This document shows, one piece after another, positions 26,924-35,214 of a stretch of 64,000 nucleotides of DNA. The notes under the pieces are model-generated. The model made no database searches. It had not been told where the DNA came from and saw only the letters and a program-made list of their open reading frames with translations. Origin of the DNA: Actinophytocola sp036555685 (GTDB taxonomy: Bacteria > Actinomycetota > Actinomycetes > Mycobacteriales > Pseudonocardiaceae); the NCBI RefSeq assembly GCF_036555685.1, contig NZ_DATBKY010000237.1, positions 52,387-116,386 on the forward strand, read 5' to 3'. The first letter of the stretch is position 1. The number at the start of each line of letters is the position of its first letter. The translations under genes and the position numbers were made by a program.

Positions 26924-27391
26924 ATGGCTGACACGATCGAGAAGGTCTCCATCATCGTCTCGAAGGGATCTCTGGACGGCGTCTATCCAGCGCTGATCAT
27001 GGCGAACGGTGCGCGCGCCGAGGGCATCGACGCGAACCTGTTCTTCACGTTCTTCGGACTGGACGCGATCCACAAGGCCCGCCACGAGCACATCAAGCTC
27101 GCGACGGTTGGTAACCCGGGCTTGCACCTGGCCACCTGGGCGGGCGGGCTGCCCGGCATGTCCGCGGTGATGACGCACTACCTGGCGAGCAAGATGGACA
27201 AGCTCGACATCCCGCCGATCCCGGAGTTCATCGAGATGATCGCGGACACCGGCGCGGGACTGTATGCCTGCAAGGCCTCCGTCGATCTGTTCGGCCTCGC
27301 CAAGGACGACTTCATCGACCAGGTAACCGGCATCATCACCGTGGGCGAGTTCTACGAGCTGGCCGCGGGCGGCCAGATCATCTTCACCTGA
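26924..27391 (+). CDS. DsrE/DsrF-like sulfurtransferase family protein
   Basis: The 155-aa protein matches the DsrE2-like family: KVSIIVSKGSLDGVYPALIMANGARAEG at the start and FFTFFGLDAI as the second strand. One Cys, C116 in GAGLYACKAS, is the likely persulfide-carrying residue. C-terminal VTGIITVGEFYELAAGGQIIF is typical. The gene follows DsrC by 15 bp with GGAGG. DsrE-type proteins hand sulfur to DsrC/TusE; the pairing with SQR supports a sulfide detoxification or sulfur-storage route. Confidence 0.85.
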   Translation: MADTIEKVSIIVSKGSLDGVYPALIMANGARAEGIDANLFFTFFGLDAIHKARHEHIKLATVGNPGLHLATWAGGLPGMSAVMTHYLASKMDKLDIPPIPEFIEMIADTGAGLYACKASVDLFGLAKDDFIDQVTGIITVGEFYELAAGGQIIFT

Positions 27392-27425
27392 TCGATGGCA
27401 AGCGACGACGCGGGAAGGAGAAGCC

Positions 27426-27806
27426 ATGTACGGCAAGGCGGTTCAGGACGAACTCCGGGAACCTACGCGCGCGTTGCGCAAGGCGATCCCCGACGTGTTC
27501 GCCGGTTTCACCGTGCTGCACGACGCCGCGCTCGCCGCGGGCGCCTTGGAGGCGAAGACCAAGGAGCTGATCGCGCTCGCCATCGCGGTGAGCGACGAGT
27601 GTGACGGGTGCATCGCGGCTCATGCGCGGGCCGCGGCCCGCGCAGGCGCGACGGCGGCGGAGGCGGCGGAGGCGATCGGCGTGGCGATCCTCATGAACGG
27701 CGGGCCCGCGACGGTCTACGGCCCACGTGCCTACGCAGCGTTTCTCGAGTTCGCCGCGCGGCCGCCGGCCGGCGGCGACGTCCCGGCGGCCGTCCACTCA
27801 CACTGA
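27426..27806 (+). CDS. carboxymuconolactone decarboxylase/AhpD-like protein
   Basis: The 126-aa helical protein has the AhpD-type C-x2-C-x3-H motif (C59, C62, H66 in DECDGCIAAH), with the conserved ALEAKTKELIALAIAV helix before it and a GATAAEAAEAI helix after. Such proteins reduce disulfides or peroxiredoxin-like partners. Its place as last gene of the sulfur run, 34 bp after DsrE, suggests that it resets persulfide or disulfide cysteines of SQR/DsrC/DsrE, which is inference. Confidence 0.85.
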   Translation: MYGKAVQDELREPTRALRKAIPDVFAGFTVLHDAALAAGALEAKTKELIALAIAVSDECDGCIAAHARAAARAGATAAEAAEAIGVAILMNGGPATVYGPRAYAAFLEFAARPPAGGDVPAAVHSH

Positions 27807-27809
27807 ACC

Positions 27810-29192
27810 TCAGGCGCGTACCGCGCTGCCGCGCGCCGCTTCCGTCAGCTCGGCGACGGCACGCTCCACCGCCCCCGCGAACAGCCAGATGTCTGGACTG
27901 GAGTCGAAATCGGCGGTGATGCCGAACGAGATCCGGTCGCAGTAGCTCAGCACGGCCACGCCGGTGCGCAGCCGCACGGCGATCGGCACGTAGGGGAAGA
28001 TCTCGAGGATCCGCCTGCCGACCACCGCCAGCTCTCGCGGCGACCCGGGCACGTTCGTGGTGACGGTGACGATGTTGCGCTGCGGCAACCGGGCGGCGAG
28101 CCGGACGAACAGGGATATCAACGCGGACGGCTCGAGCCCGGCGAGGTCGGTGGCGGCCTGGCCCGCGGCGGCCTCGTTGCCGTTCTTCAGCGCGACCATC
28201 CGCTGGTGCACCTCGCGCAGCGCCATCACCGGGTCACCGAGCTCGACCGGCAGCATCGGCAGCATCACCGACACCTGGTTGTCGAGCCGGTCACCGGCAC
28301 GCACCGACACCGGCACCAGCGCGCGCATCGTGTGCGCACCGGGCTGTTCGCCCCGGTACTGCAGCAGCTCGCGGAAGGCCATGCTGATGGCGGTGAGCGC
28401 GACGTCGTTGACGGTGACCCCGAAGGCCACGCCGACGCGTCGCATGTCCGCCAGCGAAGCACGAGCCACCGCATACCGGCGCGGCTGTCCGATCGGTCCG
28501 GACAGTGTGGACGGGGCGACCGGCGCGAGTACCTCGGCCATCCGGCCCAGGCCATCCAGCACTTCGCCGGCCCGCCGCGCGAGCGCGCCGGGCGCGCGCA
28601 GCACCGGCACAAGCATCCGTAGCCCGCCCAAGGGGTTCATGGGAAGGTCGCTGACGGCACGGACCAACTCGGCCAGACCTCGCGGCTGCTCGACGGTCCG
28701 GTCCGGTGCGGCCGGCGGGCCGGCGTGGGCGTCGAACAGAGCATTGTAGAGCTGCGCGGCGGAGACACCGTCGGCGAAGCTGTGGTGGAGCTTGAGGAGC
28801 ATCGCCCAGCGGTTGCCGGCGAGCCCCTCGATCACCCAGAGCTCCCACAGCGGGCGGTCACGATCCATGCGCTGTCCCATCACCCGGCCCACGAGGGCAC
28901 AGAGCGCGAGGTCGTCGCCGGGTGCGGGCAGCGCGGTGCGGCGGATGTGGTAGTCGGCGTCGAACGCACCGGTGTCGATCCACACCGGCCGGCCGAGATC
29001 GAACGGCAGGCGGTGCAGCCGCTGCTGGGTGCGCCGCACCGCGTGCAGCCGTGGCGCGACCGCGTCGACAAACTCGGCGTGCCCGGGCACCGGCCCCTCG
29101 ACGACCGCGACGGAGGCGATCGCCATGGAGACGTGCCGGTCGGCGTCCTCGGCGTCGAGGAACGCCGTGTCCAGAGGGCTCAGCGTGTCCAT
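27810..29192 (-). CDS. WS/DGAT acyltransferase 3
   Basis: The 460-aa protein starts MDTLSPLDTAFLDAEDADRHVSM and has HHSFADG (H136, H137, D141) followed by the usual C-terminal NVPGSPRELAVVGRRI. It converges on the AhpD-like gene with a 3-bp gap. It lies 6 bp after the GyrI/DUF302 gene and probably ends an operon that starts at the DUF3048 gene (31085), under the paired boxes at 31159-31193. Confidence 0.92.
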   Translation of the reverse strand: MDTLSPLDTAFLDAEDADRHVSMAIASVAVVEGPVPGHAEFVDAVAPRLHAVRRTQQRLHRLPFDLGRPVWIDTGAFDADYHIRRTALPAPGDDLALCALVGRVMGQRMDRDRPLWELWVIEGLAGNRWAMLLKLHHSFADGVSAAQLYNALFDAHAGPPAAPDRTVEQPRGLAELVRAVSDLPMNPLGGLRMLVPVLRAPGALARRAGEVLDGLGRMAEVLAPVAPSTLSGPIGQPRRYAVARASLADMRRVGVAFGVTVNDVALTAISMAFRELLQYRGEQPGAHTMRALVPVSVRAGDRLDNQVSVMLPMLPVELGDPVMALREVHQRMVALKNGNEAAAGQAATDLAGLEPSALISLFVRLAARLPQRNIVTVTTNVPGSPRELAVVGRRILEIFPYVPIAVRLRTGVAVLSYCDRISFGITADFDSSPDIWLFAGAVERAVAELTEAARGSAVRA

Positions 29193-29198
29193 GGCCGG

Positions 29199-30071
29199 TC
29201 ACTCCGTCTCCCCGCGAATCGATGCGAGCGCGTCGTCGAGGCGCTTGCGCAGGTCGCTCGCCACCGGCTCGAGGCCGGGCAGGCCGGTGGCGCGCACCAG
29301 CACCGCGGGGTCGAGTGCCTCCACCACACTGCCATCACCGGCTTCCCGGACGACGACGGTGCACGGCAGTAGCAGTCCGGCCTGCCGGTCGGTGTCGAGC
29401 GTGCGCAGCGCGAGATCCGGCGCGCACACGCCAAAAACCAGATACTCCTCGAGATCCACGCCGACCCGCTCACGAAGCATGGCACGCATGTCCATCTCGA
29501 ATGTGATCGAGAAACCGTGGTGGGCAAGGACCTCACGGGTGCGCCGCGCGGCCGCGGCGACCCCCTCGTCGAGTCGCACCGTGAGCCCGATGGACGGGAT
29601 GACCGGCAGGCAGATCTCGGTGCGGTAGCCGGCCGGGTCCGCAGCCACGTCCGGGCCGACGAGATAGGTCTCGGTCGGCGGACCGGCCGGCCGGTAGCCG
29701 TGCCGTGCGGTCCATTCCTCGAGTTCCTGGTAGGCGACGCCGATGCCCGCGTAGTCGCCGTGGTGGACGATCCGCGCGGCGGGACGGGCGTGCCTGCCGA
29801 CGATCCGCGCGCCGTCGCCGATCTCGGCGTGTCCCGTGCCTGGGGCGACCGCGACGCCCGCGTCGACCGCGAGCGGCTCGCCGGCGACGACGTGGTCGAG
29901 GTACGTGACGCTGGGCGGGCTCACTGGATGCAGCCCGGCAGCCTTGACCTTGGTGTACATCTCACCGAGCGCCCTGCGGATGTCCTCGCCGATCCGGTCC
30001 GTGCGGACGGTACGGCGCAGCAGGAAGACGGTGCCGGGCACCGTTTCCCTGATCTCGATCTGGCTGTGCAT
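29199..30071 (-). CDS. GyrI-like effector-binding domain fused to DUF302
   Basis: The 290-aa protein has an N-terminal GyrI-like (AraC effector-binding) fold: QIEIRETVPGTVFLLRRTV, DVAADPAGYRTEICLPV. The C-terminal part from about 165 matches DUF302: FSITFEMDMRAMLRERVGVDLEEYLVFGVCAPD, and VVVREAGDGSVVEALDP. Both are small-molecule binding folds without DNA-binding parts. The fusion is uncommon and may sense a lipid or hydrophobic ligand. GAGGAGG precedes the ATG at 30071. It lies between a DUF3048 protein and WS/DGAT 3 in one operon. Confidence 0.8.
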   Translation of the reverse strand: MHSQIEIRETVPGTVFLLRRTVRTDRIGEDIRRALGEMYTKVKAAGLHPVSPPSVTYLDHVVAGEPLAVDAGVAVAPGTGHAEIGDGARIVGRHARPAARIVHHGDYAGIGVAYQELEEWTARHGYRPAGPPTETYLVGPDVAADPAGYRTEICLPVIPSIGLTVRLDEGVAAAARRTREVLAHHGFSITFEMDMRAMLRERVGVDLEEYLVFGVCAPDLALRTLDTDRQAGLLLPCTVVVREAGDGSVVEALDPAVLVRATGLPGLEPVASDLRKRLDDALASIRGETE

Positions 30072-30104
30072 TGCGCATTCCTCCTCTGGCTGGCTGATCG
30101 GGCA

Positions 30105-31085
30105 TTAGGGCCTGGTGAGGAACACCCACACGGGGCCGGTTCCGACGGGCAGCGCTGCTCCGCGTGCGGTACGCAACCGCGTCGGCGAGAGCGCGGTGGG
30201 CCGCGACCACGTGGCGGCGTACCGCTTGCCGTCCCGGAACACGACCGCCTTGCCCGTGCCGACGGTGCGAGCCACCGGCGATGGGTTGCCCCTCGCGTCC
30301 TCGATGCCTTCCCGCGCGGTTACGCGGACCGTCTGGATCACGACCGTCGCCGCGGTCAGCGGCCCACACTCGGTGGACAGCATCGGAGTTCCGTCCATGG
30401 TGATCACCCAGCGCTGATGACGGGTGGACCACGCGATGACGTACCGCGCGGCCGGATACCCGACCGTGCCCTGCGTGACAGACGTGCCGCCGGCCGGCGC
30501 GGATCCCGTCAGCAACGGCGCCTGCCTCGGTGCCTTCGCCTTGTCCGGCAGCGCGGCGGGTCGCACGAAGAGGTTGTGCGGTGCCCGCCGATCACCGCTA
30601 CGGAAGAATGCGGCCGCAGCCTGTGCCGGCGACGCGTTGATCACGCGGGCGGCCCGGAGCGTGGGTAGCAGCTCCGGCGCCGCGCCCGAGTACGCGAGCA
30701 CCGGCGTGCCGTACTGGGCGAGCAGCTCGACGTCGGTACGGCGGGCGCTGCGCACCGGGCCGATGGCCGCGGGGACGTCGCCGCGCGCGTACAGCGCGAC
30801 GAGCCGCGTCAGCCCGCCTTCGACCGGTTCGACGTAGACGACGTCGGCCGAGCCGAGCCCGGTCTGTGGTCGCGCCGCCGCCACGTTGTCGATCTTGACC
30901 GCGAGGTACGGAACTCGCCACTGGCTGGGGGACGGTGCGGTGGAAGTGGGTGGTGCCGGCACGGCCGTGCCCGGTACCTGCCGGCCGTCACTGTTGATCA
31001 CGACGAGTATCGCGGCGACGACCGCCACGACCGATATCGCCGCCACAAGTTCCCACACCGGCCATTTGCGTGCGGACCACTTCAT
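30105..31085 (-). CDS. DUF3048 domain membrane-anchored protein
   Basis: The 326-aa protein begins MKWSARKWPVWELVAAISVV with one N-terminal transmembrane anchor, a Pro/Thr/Ser-rich linker, then a DUF3048 domain: YLAVKIDNVAAARPQTGL, SADVVYVEPVEGGLTRLVALY, GPVRSARRTDVELLAQYG and AYSGA. DUF3048 (Bacillus YerB-like) proteins are extracytoplasmic and of unknown function. The longer upstream frame overlaps the boxes and is rejected. Its paired DosR-like boxes lie 75-108 bp upstream. Confidence 0.85.
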   Translation of the reverse strand: MKWSARKWPVWELVAAISVVAVVAAILVVINSDGRQVPGTAVPAPPTSTAPSPSQWRVPYLAVKIDNVAAARPQTGLGSADVVYVEPVEGGLTRLVALYARGDVPAAIGPVRSARRTDVELLAQYGTPVLAYSGAAPELLPTLRAARVINASPAQAAAAFFRSGDRRAPHNLFVRPAALPDKAKAPRQAPLLTGSAPAGGTSVTQGTVGYPAARYVIAWSTRHQRWVITMDGTPMLSTECGPLTAATVVIQTVRVTAREGIEDARGNPSPVARTVGTGKAVVFRDGKRYAATWSRPTALSPTRLRTARGAALPVGTGPVWVFLTRP

Positions 31086-31158
31086 GACATCGCCCCCATT
31101 CACGTCGGCAGGACCGGACTTCCACCACCATCCGATCCCGGCGTCGCGTGCCCCAGCA

Positions 31159-31194
31159 CGGACCACCGTCCCTACCGGTGGGGACCTTCGCCCT
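31159..31194. promoter_or_regulatory. paired DosR-like boxes upstream of DUF3048 operon
   Basis: CGGACCACCGTCCC (31159-31172) and GGGACCTTCGCCCT (31181-31194) have centres 22 bp apart. The region is divergent: DUF3048 to the left and a short membrane gene (31463) to the right. It may also hold the start of a zinc-ribbon frame (31261 onward; see findings). Confidence 0.65.
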
Positions 31195-31462
31195 TTGTTT
31201 CCCGGTCGGGCGGATGGCGGTGATGGACGGTGACACGGCGGGAACCACGATGATCGGCGCGTGCTCGTGGCTTCCTGCCACCGCCACGCGACCGCCACAA
31301 GCCGAAGCGCGGCCGGCGACCGGATCGACCCGAGCTGCCCGGGTGACGACGCGTGGTGCGACCTGTGCGGGCAGGCCGAAGGCCTCTTCCATTCGGGACT
31401 CGGTGCTCTGTGCGAGCCGTGCCGTGTCGAGGTTGTGTCAAGGCAGGAAAGGAGGTGCGGTC

Positions 31463-31630
31463 GTGACCTTCATCTGGCTGGTCGTCTGGCTGATCGCCGG
31501 CACGCCCGCCGTCGAGTCCTGGGGACCGTGGAACAACTGGGGCACTGCGCTGTTCGTCTGCCTGGCAATCGACCTGCTGGCCGCCCTGGGTGCCAGCGCC
31601 CGAACGAACGGTCGGCGAGGCACCGCCTGA
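31463..31630 (+). CDS. small two-helix membrane protein
   Basis: The 55-aa protein begins with GTG after a strong GGAAAGGAGG at good spacing. It has two hydrophobic stretches (FIWLVVWLIAGTPAV and WGTALFVCLAIDLLAALGA) separated by ESWGPWNNWG. I do not recognise the family. The strong ribosome site makes it a credible gene despite its size. Confidence 0.6.
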   Translation: MTFIWLVVWLIAGTPAVESWGPWNNWGTALFVCLAIDLLAALGASARTNGRRGTA

Positions 31631-31714
31631 CAGGGCGGTCACCGGCGGGGCCGGATCTACGCCTGCGTGGCTGTCGGCCATGGACGACGTGGTGGCGCGA
31701 GCGAAGGCTGCCGA

Positions 31715-32488
31715 TCACGCGTGGGTGAGCAGCCACCAGGCCACGAGTACTCCGCCCGAGTTGGTCGCGAGATGCACGAGCATCGGGGCAAGCAAACCCC
31801 GCCCGGTATGCCGCCACCACTGCAGGAGGATCCCGCCCACTCCGGCTGCCAGCATCGTGCCCGCCACCATCACGGCGATCGGCACGCCACCGAGCGCCGT
31901 GCCGGTAGTGGCGTACCGCGCGAGGGCGAACGAGGGAAACGCGTGCCACAGCCCGAACAGGCCGGCGGCCGCCAGCGCAGGTCGCCATCGCCAGCGTTCC
32001 CGGGCACCGAACAGGGCCGGTAGCACGCCGCGGAACGCGATCTCCTCCAACACGACCGTGCCCAGTGGGATACGAATCATGGTCACCCACAGGAGCGTGC
32101 CGACCCCGAGTGTCTCCAGCCGCCCGTCGCCGAACAGGCCGCGCAGTGCCGGTACCGCCGCCGCGACAGCGAACACGAGCCCGATCGCGGCCAAGCCGAC
32201 GAGACCGAAGACCGCGGCCCGGCGCAGCTGCCGGCGGGCCAGCCCGACGTGCCGCAGCCGCAGGCCGGTCCAACGGGCGACGCCGAGCAGCGCTGCCGCG
32301 ACGCTCAGACCGGCCAAGGGGTAGGCCCAGGCCGGCAGCACGAGGTTGATCAGCACGGTGGCCGCCGCGAGGAGCGCCAGCACGGCGGCGGTCGCCGGCA
32401 CCCGCCGGGTCGAGGTTGGTGGATCGGACGAGGGGGCCGTCGCGACGACGGTTGGCGAAGTCTTGATGCGGCCATTGTGCCCGCGCAA
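31715..32488 (-). CDS. CPBP family intramembrane metalloprotease
   Basis: The protein has CPBP (Abi) motifs: EEIAFRG (motif 1, E-E-x3-R), FGLWHAFPS (motif 2) and LVHLATNSG (motif 3), in about seven transmembrane helices. These membrane proteases (Rce1-like) can process or protect against peptides. The start is not clear: the frame stays open upstream to 32830 but that extension looks random and Arg-rich. A TTG at 32488 gives 257 aa and matches the family length; no strong ribosome site was found, so the 5' end is approximate. Confidence 0.75.
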   Translation of the reverse strand: MRGHNGRIKTSPTVVATAPSSDPPTSTRRVPATAAVLALLAAATVLINLVLPAWAYPLAGLSVAAALLGVARWTGLRLRHVGLARRQLRRAAVFGLVGLAAIGLVFAVAAAVPALRGLFGDGRLETLGVGTLLWVTMIRIPLGTVVLEEIAFRGVLPALFGARERWRWRPALAAAGLFGLWHAFPSFALARYATTGTALGGVPIAVMVAGTMLAAGVGGILLQWWRHTGRGLLAPMLVHLATNSGGVLVAWWLLTHA

Positions 32489-32842
32489 CCTGAGGATCTG
32501 CTGTGAACCCGCGCCCCGGGACGGCGTCGGCCTGCCTACAGAGGACAGAGCGGCCCGGGACACATCCACGCCGCGCCCGCGGCGCAGGACCCGGCGGAAT
32601 CTGCTCCGCGAACAGTCCAGCGCCGTGTTCCGGTTGAGCCGCAACCGCTTCGCACGTCCGAATTCGACCCGCCAGAACGCACACCAACACCATGCGGCCC
32701 CCAGGGCCACAGCTTGCGCCATTGTCCGCCGCCATGACCATGACTCGGGAATCCGGCGTTTCTCGCCGGGCAGCACCACCGGGACCAGCTTCGGGCTCGG
32801 CTCGACCAAGCCTGCTTCGCCCGACACCAACGACTCAGGACG
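32489..32842. other. gene-poor spacer of about 350 bp
   Basis: No supportable gene was found. Open frames on both strands have biased, Arg/Ser-rich translations typical of GC-rich shadows. Only one GGGAC half-site (GGGACGGCGTCGGCC near 32518) is visible. It may contain the true promoter of the CPBP gene. Confidence 0.4.
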
Positions 32843-33118
32843 CTAGTCCGTCATGATCACTGTGGTAGGCGCGTGGGTGATGGCCTCGATGTCCGTCACG
32901 GTCGCGTCCAGCAGCTTGTGTGCGAGGTCGCTCAACGCCCGGGCGGTGGCGAGCTCGTCGCCGATCTCCGGCACGTTGCCGTCCGCCGGGTTGAGCCGGG
33001 CCAGGCCCGTGCCGACCAGGCCGGTCTCGTCGCGATTGTGCAGCCGCGCGCTGGCCCGGGTGCGGTCCTCGTGCTCGTCGATGTAGACGTCGATCGTCCA
33101 GTGCTTTGCCTGCGTCAT
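32843..33118 (-). CDS. DUF1876 domain protein (Rv1738-like)
   Basis: The 91-aa protein contains KHWTIDVYIDEHEDRTRASARL and VGTGLARLNPADGNVPEIGDELATARALSDLAHKLL, which match DUF1876. Family members Rv1738 and Rv2632c are short dormancy proteins; Rv1738 is strongly DosR-induced and structurally resembles ribosome hibernation factors. The start ATG at 33118 overlaps the stop of the upstream zinc-ribbon gene by ATGA, so the pair is co-translated under the paired boxes at 33679-33716. Confidence 0.88.
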   Translation of the reverse strand: MTQAKHWTIDVYIDEHEDRTRASARLHNRDETGLVGTGLARLNPADGNVPEIGDELATARALSDLAHKLLDATVTDIEAITHAPTTVIMTD

Positions 33119-33555
33119 CGGTCTTCTCCTCTTCCTCTCGCAATGACGTCGAGTGTCCAGGGGGCGCCGTGGCCGCGTCCTTCCGCGGCCGCGGCGAGGC
33201 TTGCCCGGCACGCCCGCACGACCTGGCGGTTGGCGGGCCCGGCCGGCATCTCGCGGCACTTCGGGCACCGCAGCGACACGTCTCCGGCCAGCTCGTCCAC
33301 AGCGACGTCGACGGCGCACTCGCAGCGCCGGCACCAGCGGTGGCCGGTCACCACGATCACGTGCAGCGGCGAGGAGACGCAGTCGTGCAGCCAGCGACGG
33401 TGGACGTGACACGTGGTCCGCTCGTGGGGGTTCAGCCCGGTCTCCTCGGCGTCGTCCTCGTCGCACAGCGCGGCCGCGAGGCGTGCGTCGGTGAGGTCCG
33501 CGTACCGGTCGTGCGGAGCGGCGAGGGCGGTCCGGGTGCTGGATGTCGCGTACAT
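33115..33555 (-). CDS. zinc-ribbon-like hypothetical protein
   Basis: The 146-aa protein begins MYATSSTRTALAAPHDRYAD after AGAGGAGAAGG. It has C-x2-C pairs (WCRRCECAVDV and LRCPKCREMP) that form a likely zinc ribbon, and a conserved-looking HERTTCHVHRRWLHDCVS section with Cys and His. A tail of Ala/Arg-rich residues follows. I do not recognise the family. Coupling by ATGA to DUF1876 suggests a linked role in translation or stress, which is inference. Confidence 0.65.
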   Translation of the reverse strand: MYATSSTRTALAAPHDRYADLTDARLAAALCDEDDAEETGLNPHERTTCHVHRRWLHDCVSSPLHVIVVTGHRWCRRCECAVDVAVDELAGDVSLRCPKCREMPAGPANRQVVRACRASLAAAAEGRGHGAPWTLDVIARGRGEDR

Positions 33556-33678
33556 CGCCTTCTCCTCTGCCGTGCCGACCTGCTTTGCCGACGTTGCATC
33601 CATGCTCGCCGTGGTACCGGGTGCGCCGACACCGGCGACATTCCTCACTTGCCGGGGACGTTGAGGTGTGCCCGGCAG

Positions 33679-33716
33679 AGGCCATTGGTCCCACCCACCG
33701 CGGGGACTGCGCCTCT
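33679..33716. promoter_or_regulatory. paired DosR-like boxes between zinc-ribbon/DUF1876 and CBS-BON
   Basis: AGGCCATTGGTCCC (33679-33692) and GGGACTGCGCCTCT (33703-33716) have centres 24 bp apart. They lie in a 217-bp divergent region. Confidence 0.6.
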
Positions 33717-33772
33717 GTGGCCGGCCGGCGACACAGGGTTGTCTAAAGGGGAAGCGAGCGAAGGAGGCCGTG

Positions 33773-34459
33773 GTGCGCGAACCCGACGTGGCATCGGTCA
33801 TGACGACGCGGGTGACCACCGCGAAGCCAAACACCCCGTTCAAGGACCTGGTCCACACGATGACCGCGCAAGGCATCAGTGCCGTTCCGGTCGTCGACGA
33901 CGAGAACCGGCCGATCGGCGTGGTGTCCGAGGCGGATGTACTCGCCAAGCAGGAGTTCCACGGCGGCGGCGACGAGCTGCCGCACGGCGATCGGGCTGGT
34001 CGTGGCCGCTGGTACCGCGCGCTCGCGCAGACCGCTGCCGAGCTGATGACGACGCCGGTTCACACGGTGCCGGCAAGCAAACCGGTCAGCGTGGCGGCGC
34101 GCATTCTCGCCAGGGAGAAGGTGCGCCGGCTGTTCGTCGTCGACGACGGTGGCCGGGTCGCCGGCGTCGTCTCCCGGCGCGACCTGCTCAGGGTCTATCT
34201 CCGTACCGACGAAGAGCTGCGCGCGGACATCGAGGCGTTGCTCGCGTCGGCGGTGGGCCTGCCGGAGCACACGGTCGGTGTCACCGTTCACGATGGAACG
34301 GCCACTGTGGACGGTGTGCTCGCGAGCCGGCGGGAGGCGGAGGTCGTCGCCCGAGCCGTGCTGGCCATGCCCGGGGTCGTGGGCATGCACAACAACCTGC
34401 GCTATGTGGTCGACGACCTCGCGGGGCGCAGCCGTGACCGGACGGACTTCCGACAGTAG
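33773..34459 (+). CDS. CBS-pair and BON domain protein
   Basis: The 228-aa protein starts with GTG at 33773 (VREPDVASVMTTRVTTAKPN) after AAGGAGG. Two CBS domains (about 7-55 and 90-145) carry GVVSEADVLAK and GVVSRRDLLRVYLRTDEELRADI, and a BON domain follows (VGVTVHDGTATVDGVLASRREAEVVARAV). It probably senses adenine nucleotides. It is followed after 26 bp by a close paralogue; the two share the insert KQEF.../KEEY... between CBS domains. Confidence 0.88.
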   Translation: MREPDVASVMTTRVTTAKPNTPFKDLVHTMTAQGISAVPVVDDENRPIGVVSEADVLAKQEFHGGGDELPHGDRAGRGRWYRALAQTAAELMTTPVHTVPASKPVSVAARILAREKVRRLFVVDDGGRVAGVVSRRDLLRVYLRTDEELRADIEALLASAVGLPEHTVGVTVHDGTATVDGVLASRREAEVVARAVLAMPGVVGMHNNLRYVVDDLAGRSRDRTDFRQ

Positions 34460-34485
34460 TTCGCAAACAACCGACGGAGGACGAG

Positions 34486-35154
34486 ATGTGGGAACCGACA
34501 GTTGAGTCGGTGATGACGAAGGATGTCGTCACCGCCCACGAGAGCACCGGGTTCAAGGAGCTGGTGACTCTCATGACCGAACACAAGATCAGCGGCATTC
34601 CGGTTGTCGACCACACCGGGCGAGCGGTTGGCGTGGTGTCCGAGGCGGACACGCTGGCCAAGGAGGAGTACGACGGCGGCAACACCCGCAAGCCGCTGTT
34701 CAACCGTCAGCGCCGCTCGCACTGGAGCAAAGCGGCGGGCCTGCATGCCTTCGAGCTCATGACCTCACCGGCCATCACGATCCTCGACTCGTCGTCCATC
34801 ACGGCGGCGGCGAGGTCGATGGCGGAGCACAAGGTGCGCCGGCTGTGCGTGGTCAACCTCGCGGGCAAGCTCGTCGGCGTGGTCTCGCGTCGCGACATCA
34901 TCGCCACCTACCTTCGGGAAGACACGCAGATCCTGGCCGACATCGAGGAACACGTGTTCCGGAAGGGCATGTGGCTCTTCCCCGAGACGCTGACCGCCGA
35001 CGTCGAGAGGGGCGTGGTCACCTTGGAGGGAGAGGTCCGCAACCGGACCACGGCACAGGTCGCCGCTCAGCTGACCCAGAAGGTCCCCGGTGTCATCGAC
35101 GTCAAGAACAAGATCCGCTTCGAGATCGACGACACGGTCACCGCGCCCCTGTGA
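34486..35154 (+). CDS. CBS-pair and BON domain protein
   Basis: The 222-aa protein begins MWEPTVESVMTKDVVTAHES, with GGAGG eight bases upstream. CBS domains lie at about 8-58 and 88-145 and a BON domain at 150-215 (LTADVERGVVTLEGEVRNRTTAQVAAQL). The KVPGVIDVKNKIRFEID end is the usual BON close. It is a neighbour duplicate of the gene at 33773, so the pair may form heteromers. A strong hairpin terminator follows. Confidence 0.88.
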   Translation: MWEPTVESVMTKDVVTAHESTGFKELVTLMTEHKISGIPVVDHTGRAVGVVSEADTLAKEEYDGGNTRKPLFNRQRRSHWSKAAGLHAFELMTSPAITILDSSSITAAARSMAEHKVRRLCVVNLAGKLVGVVSRRDIIATYLREDTQILADIEEHVFRKGMWLFPETLTADVERGVVTLEGEVRNRTTAQVAAQLTQKVPGVIDVKNKIRFEIDDTVTAPL

Positions 35155-35170
35155 AACGAACCCGAAGACG

Positions 35171-35202
35171 AACCGGCCTGGACCGAGTGGCCCAGGCCGG
35201 TT
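35171..35202 (+). terminator. intrinsic hairpin terminator after CBS-BON pair
   Basis: AACCGGCCTGG / CCAGGCCGGTT, an 11-bp stem with a 10-base loop, ends in TTT. It lies 17 bp after the CBS-BON stop and 13 bp before the end of the converging alcohol dehydrogenase, so it probably serves both. Confidence 0.75.
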
Positions 35203-35214
35203 TCTCGGGTGCCG

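Noticed and set aside
32489..32846. Plus-strand 166-codon frame over the CPBP 5' region
   Set aside because: Ser/Arg/Thr-rich shadow with no ribosome site and no motif.
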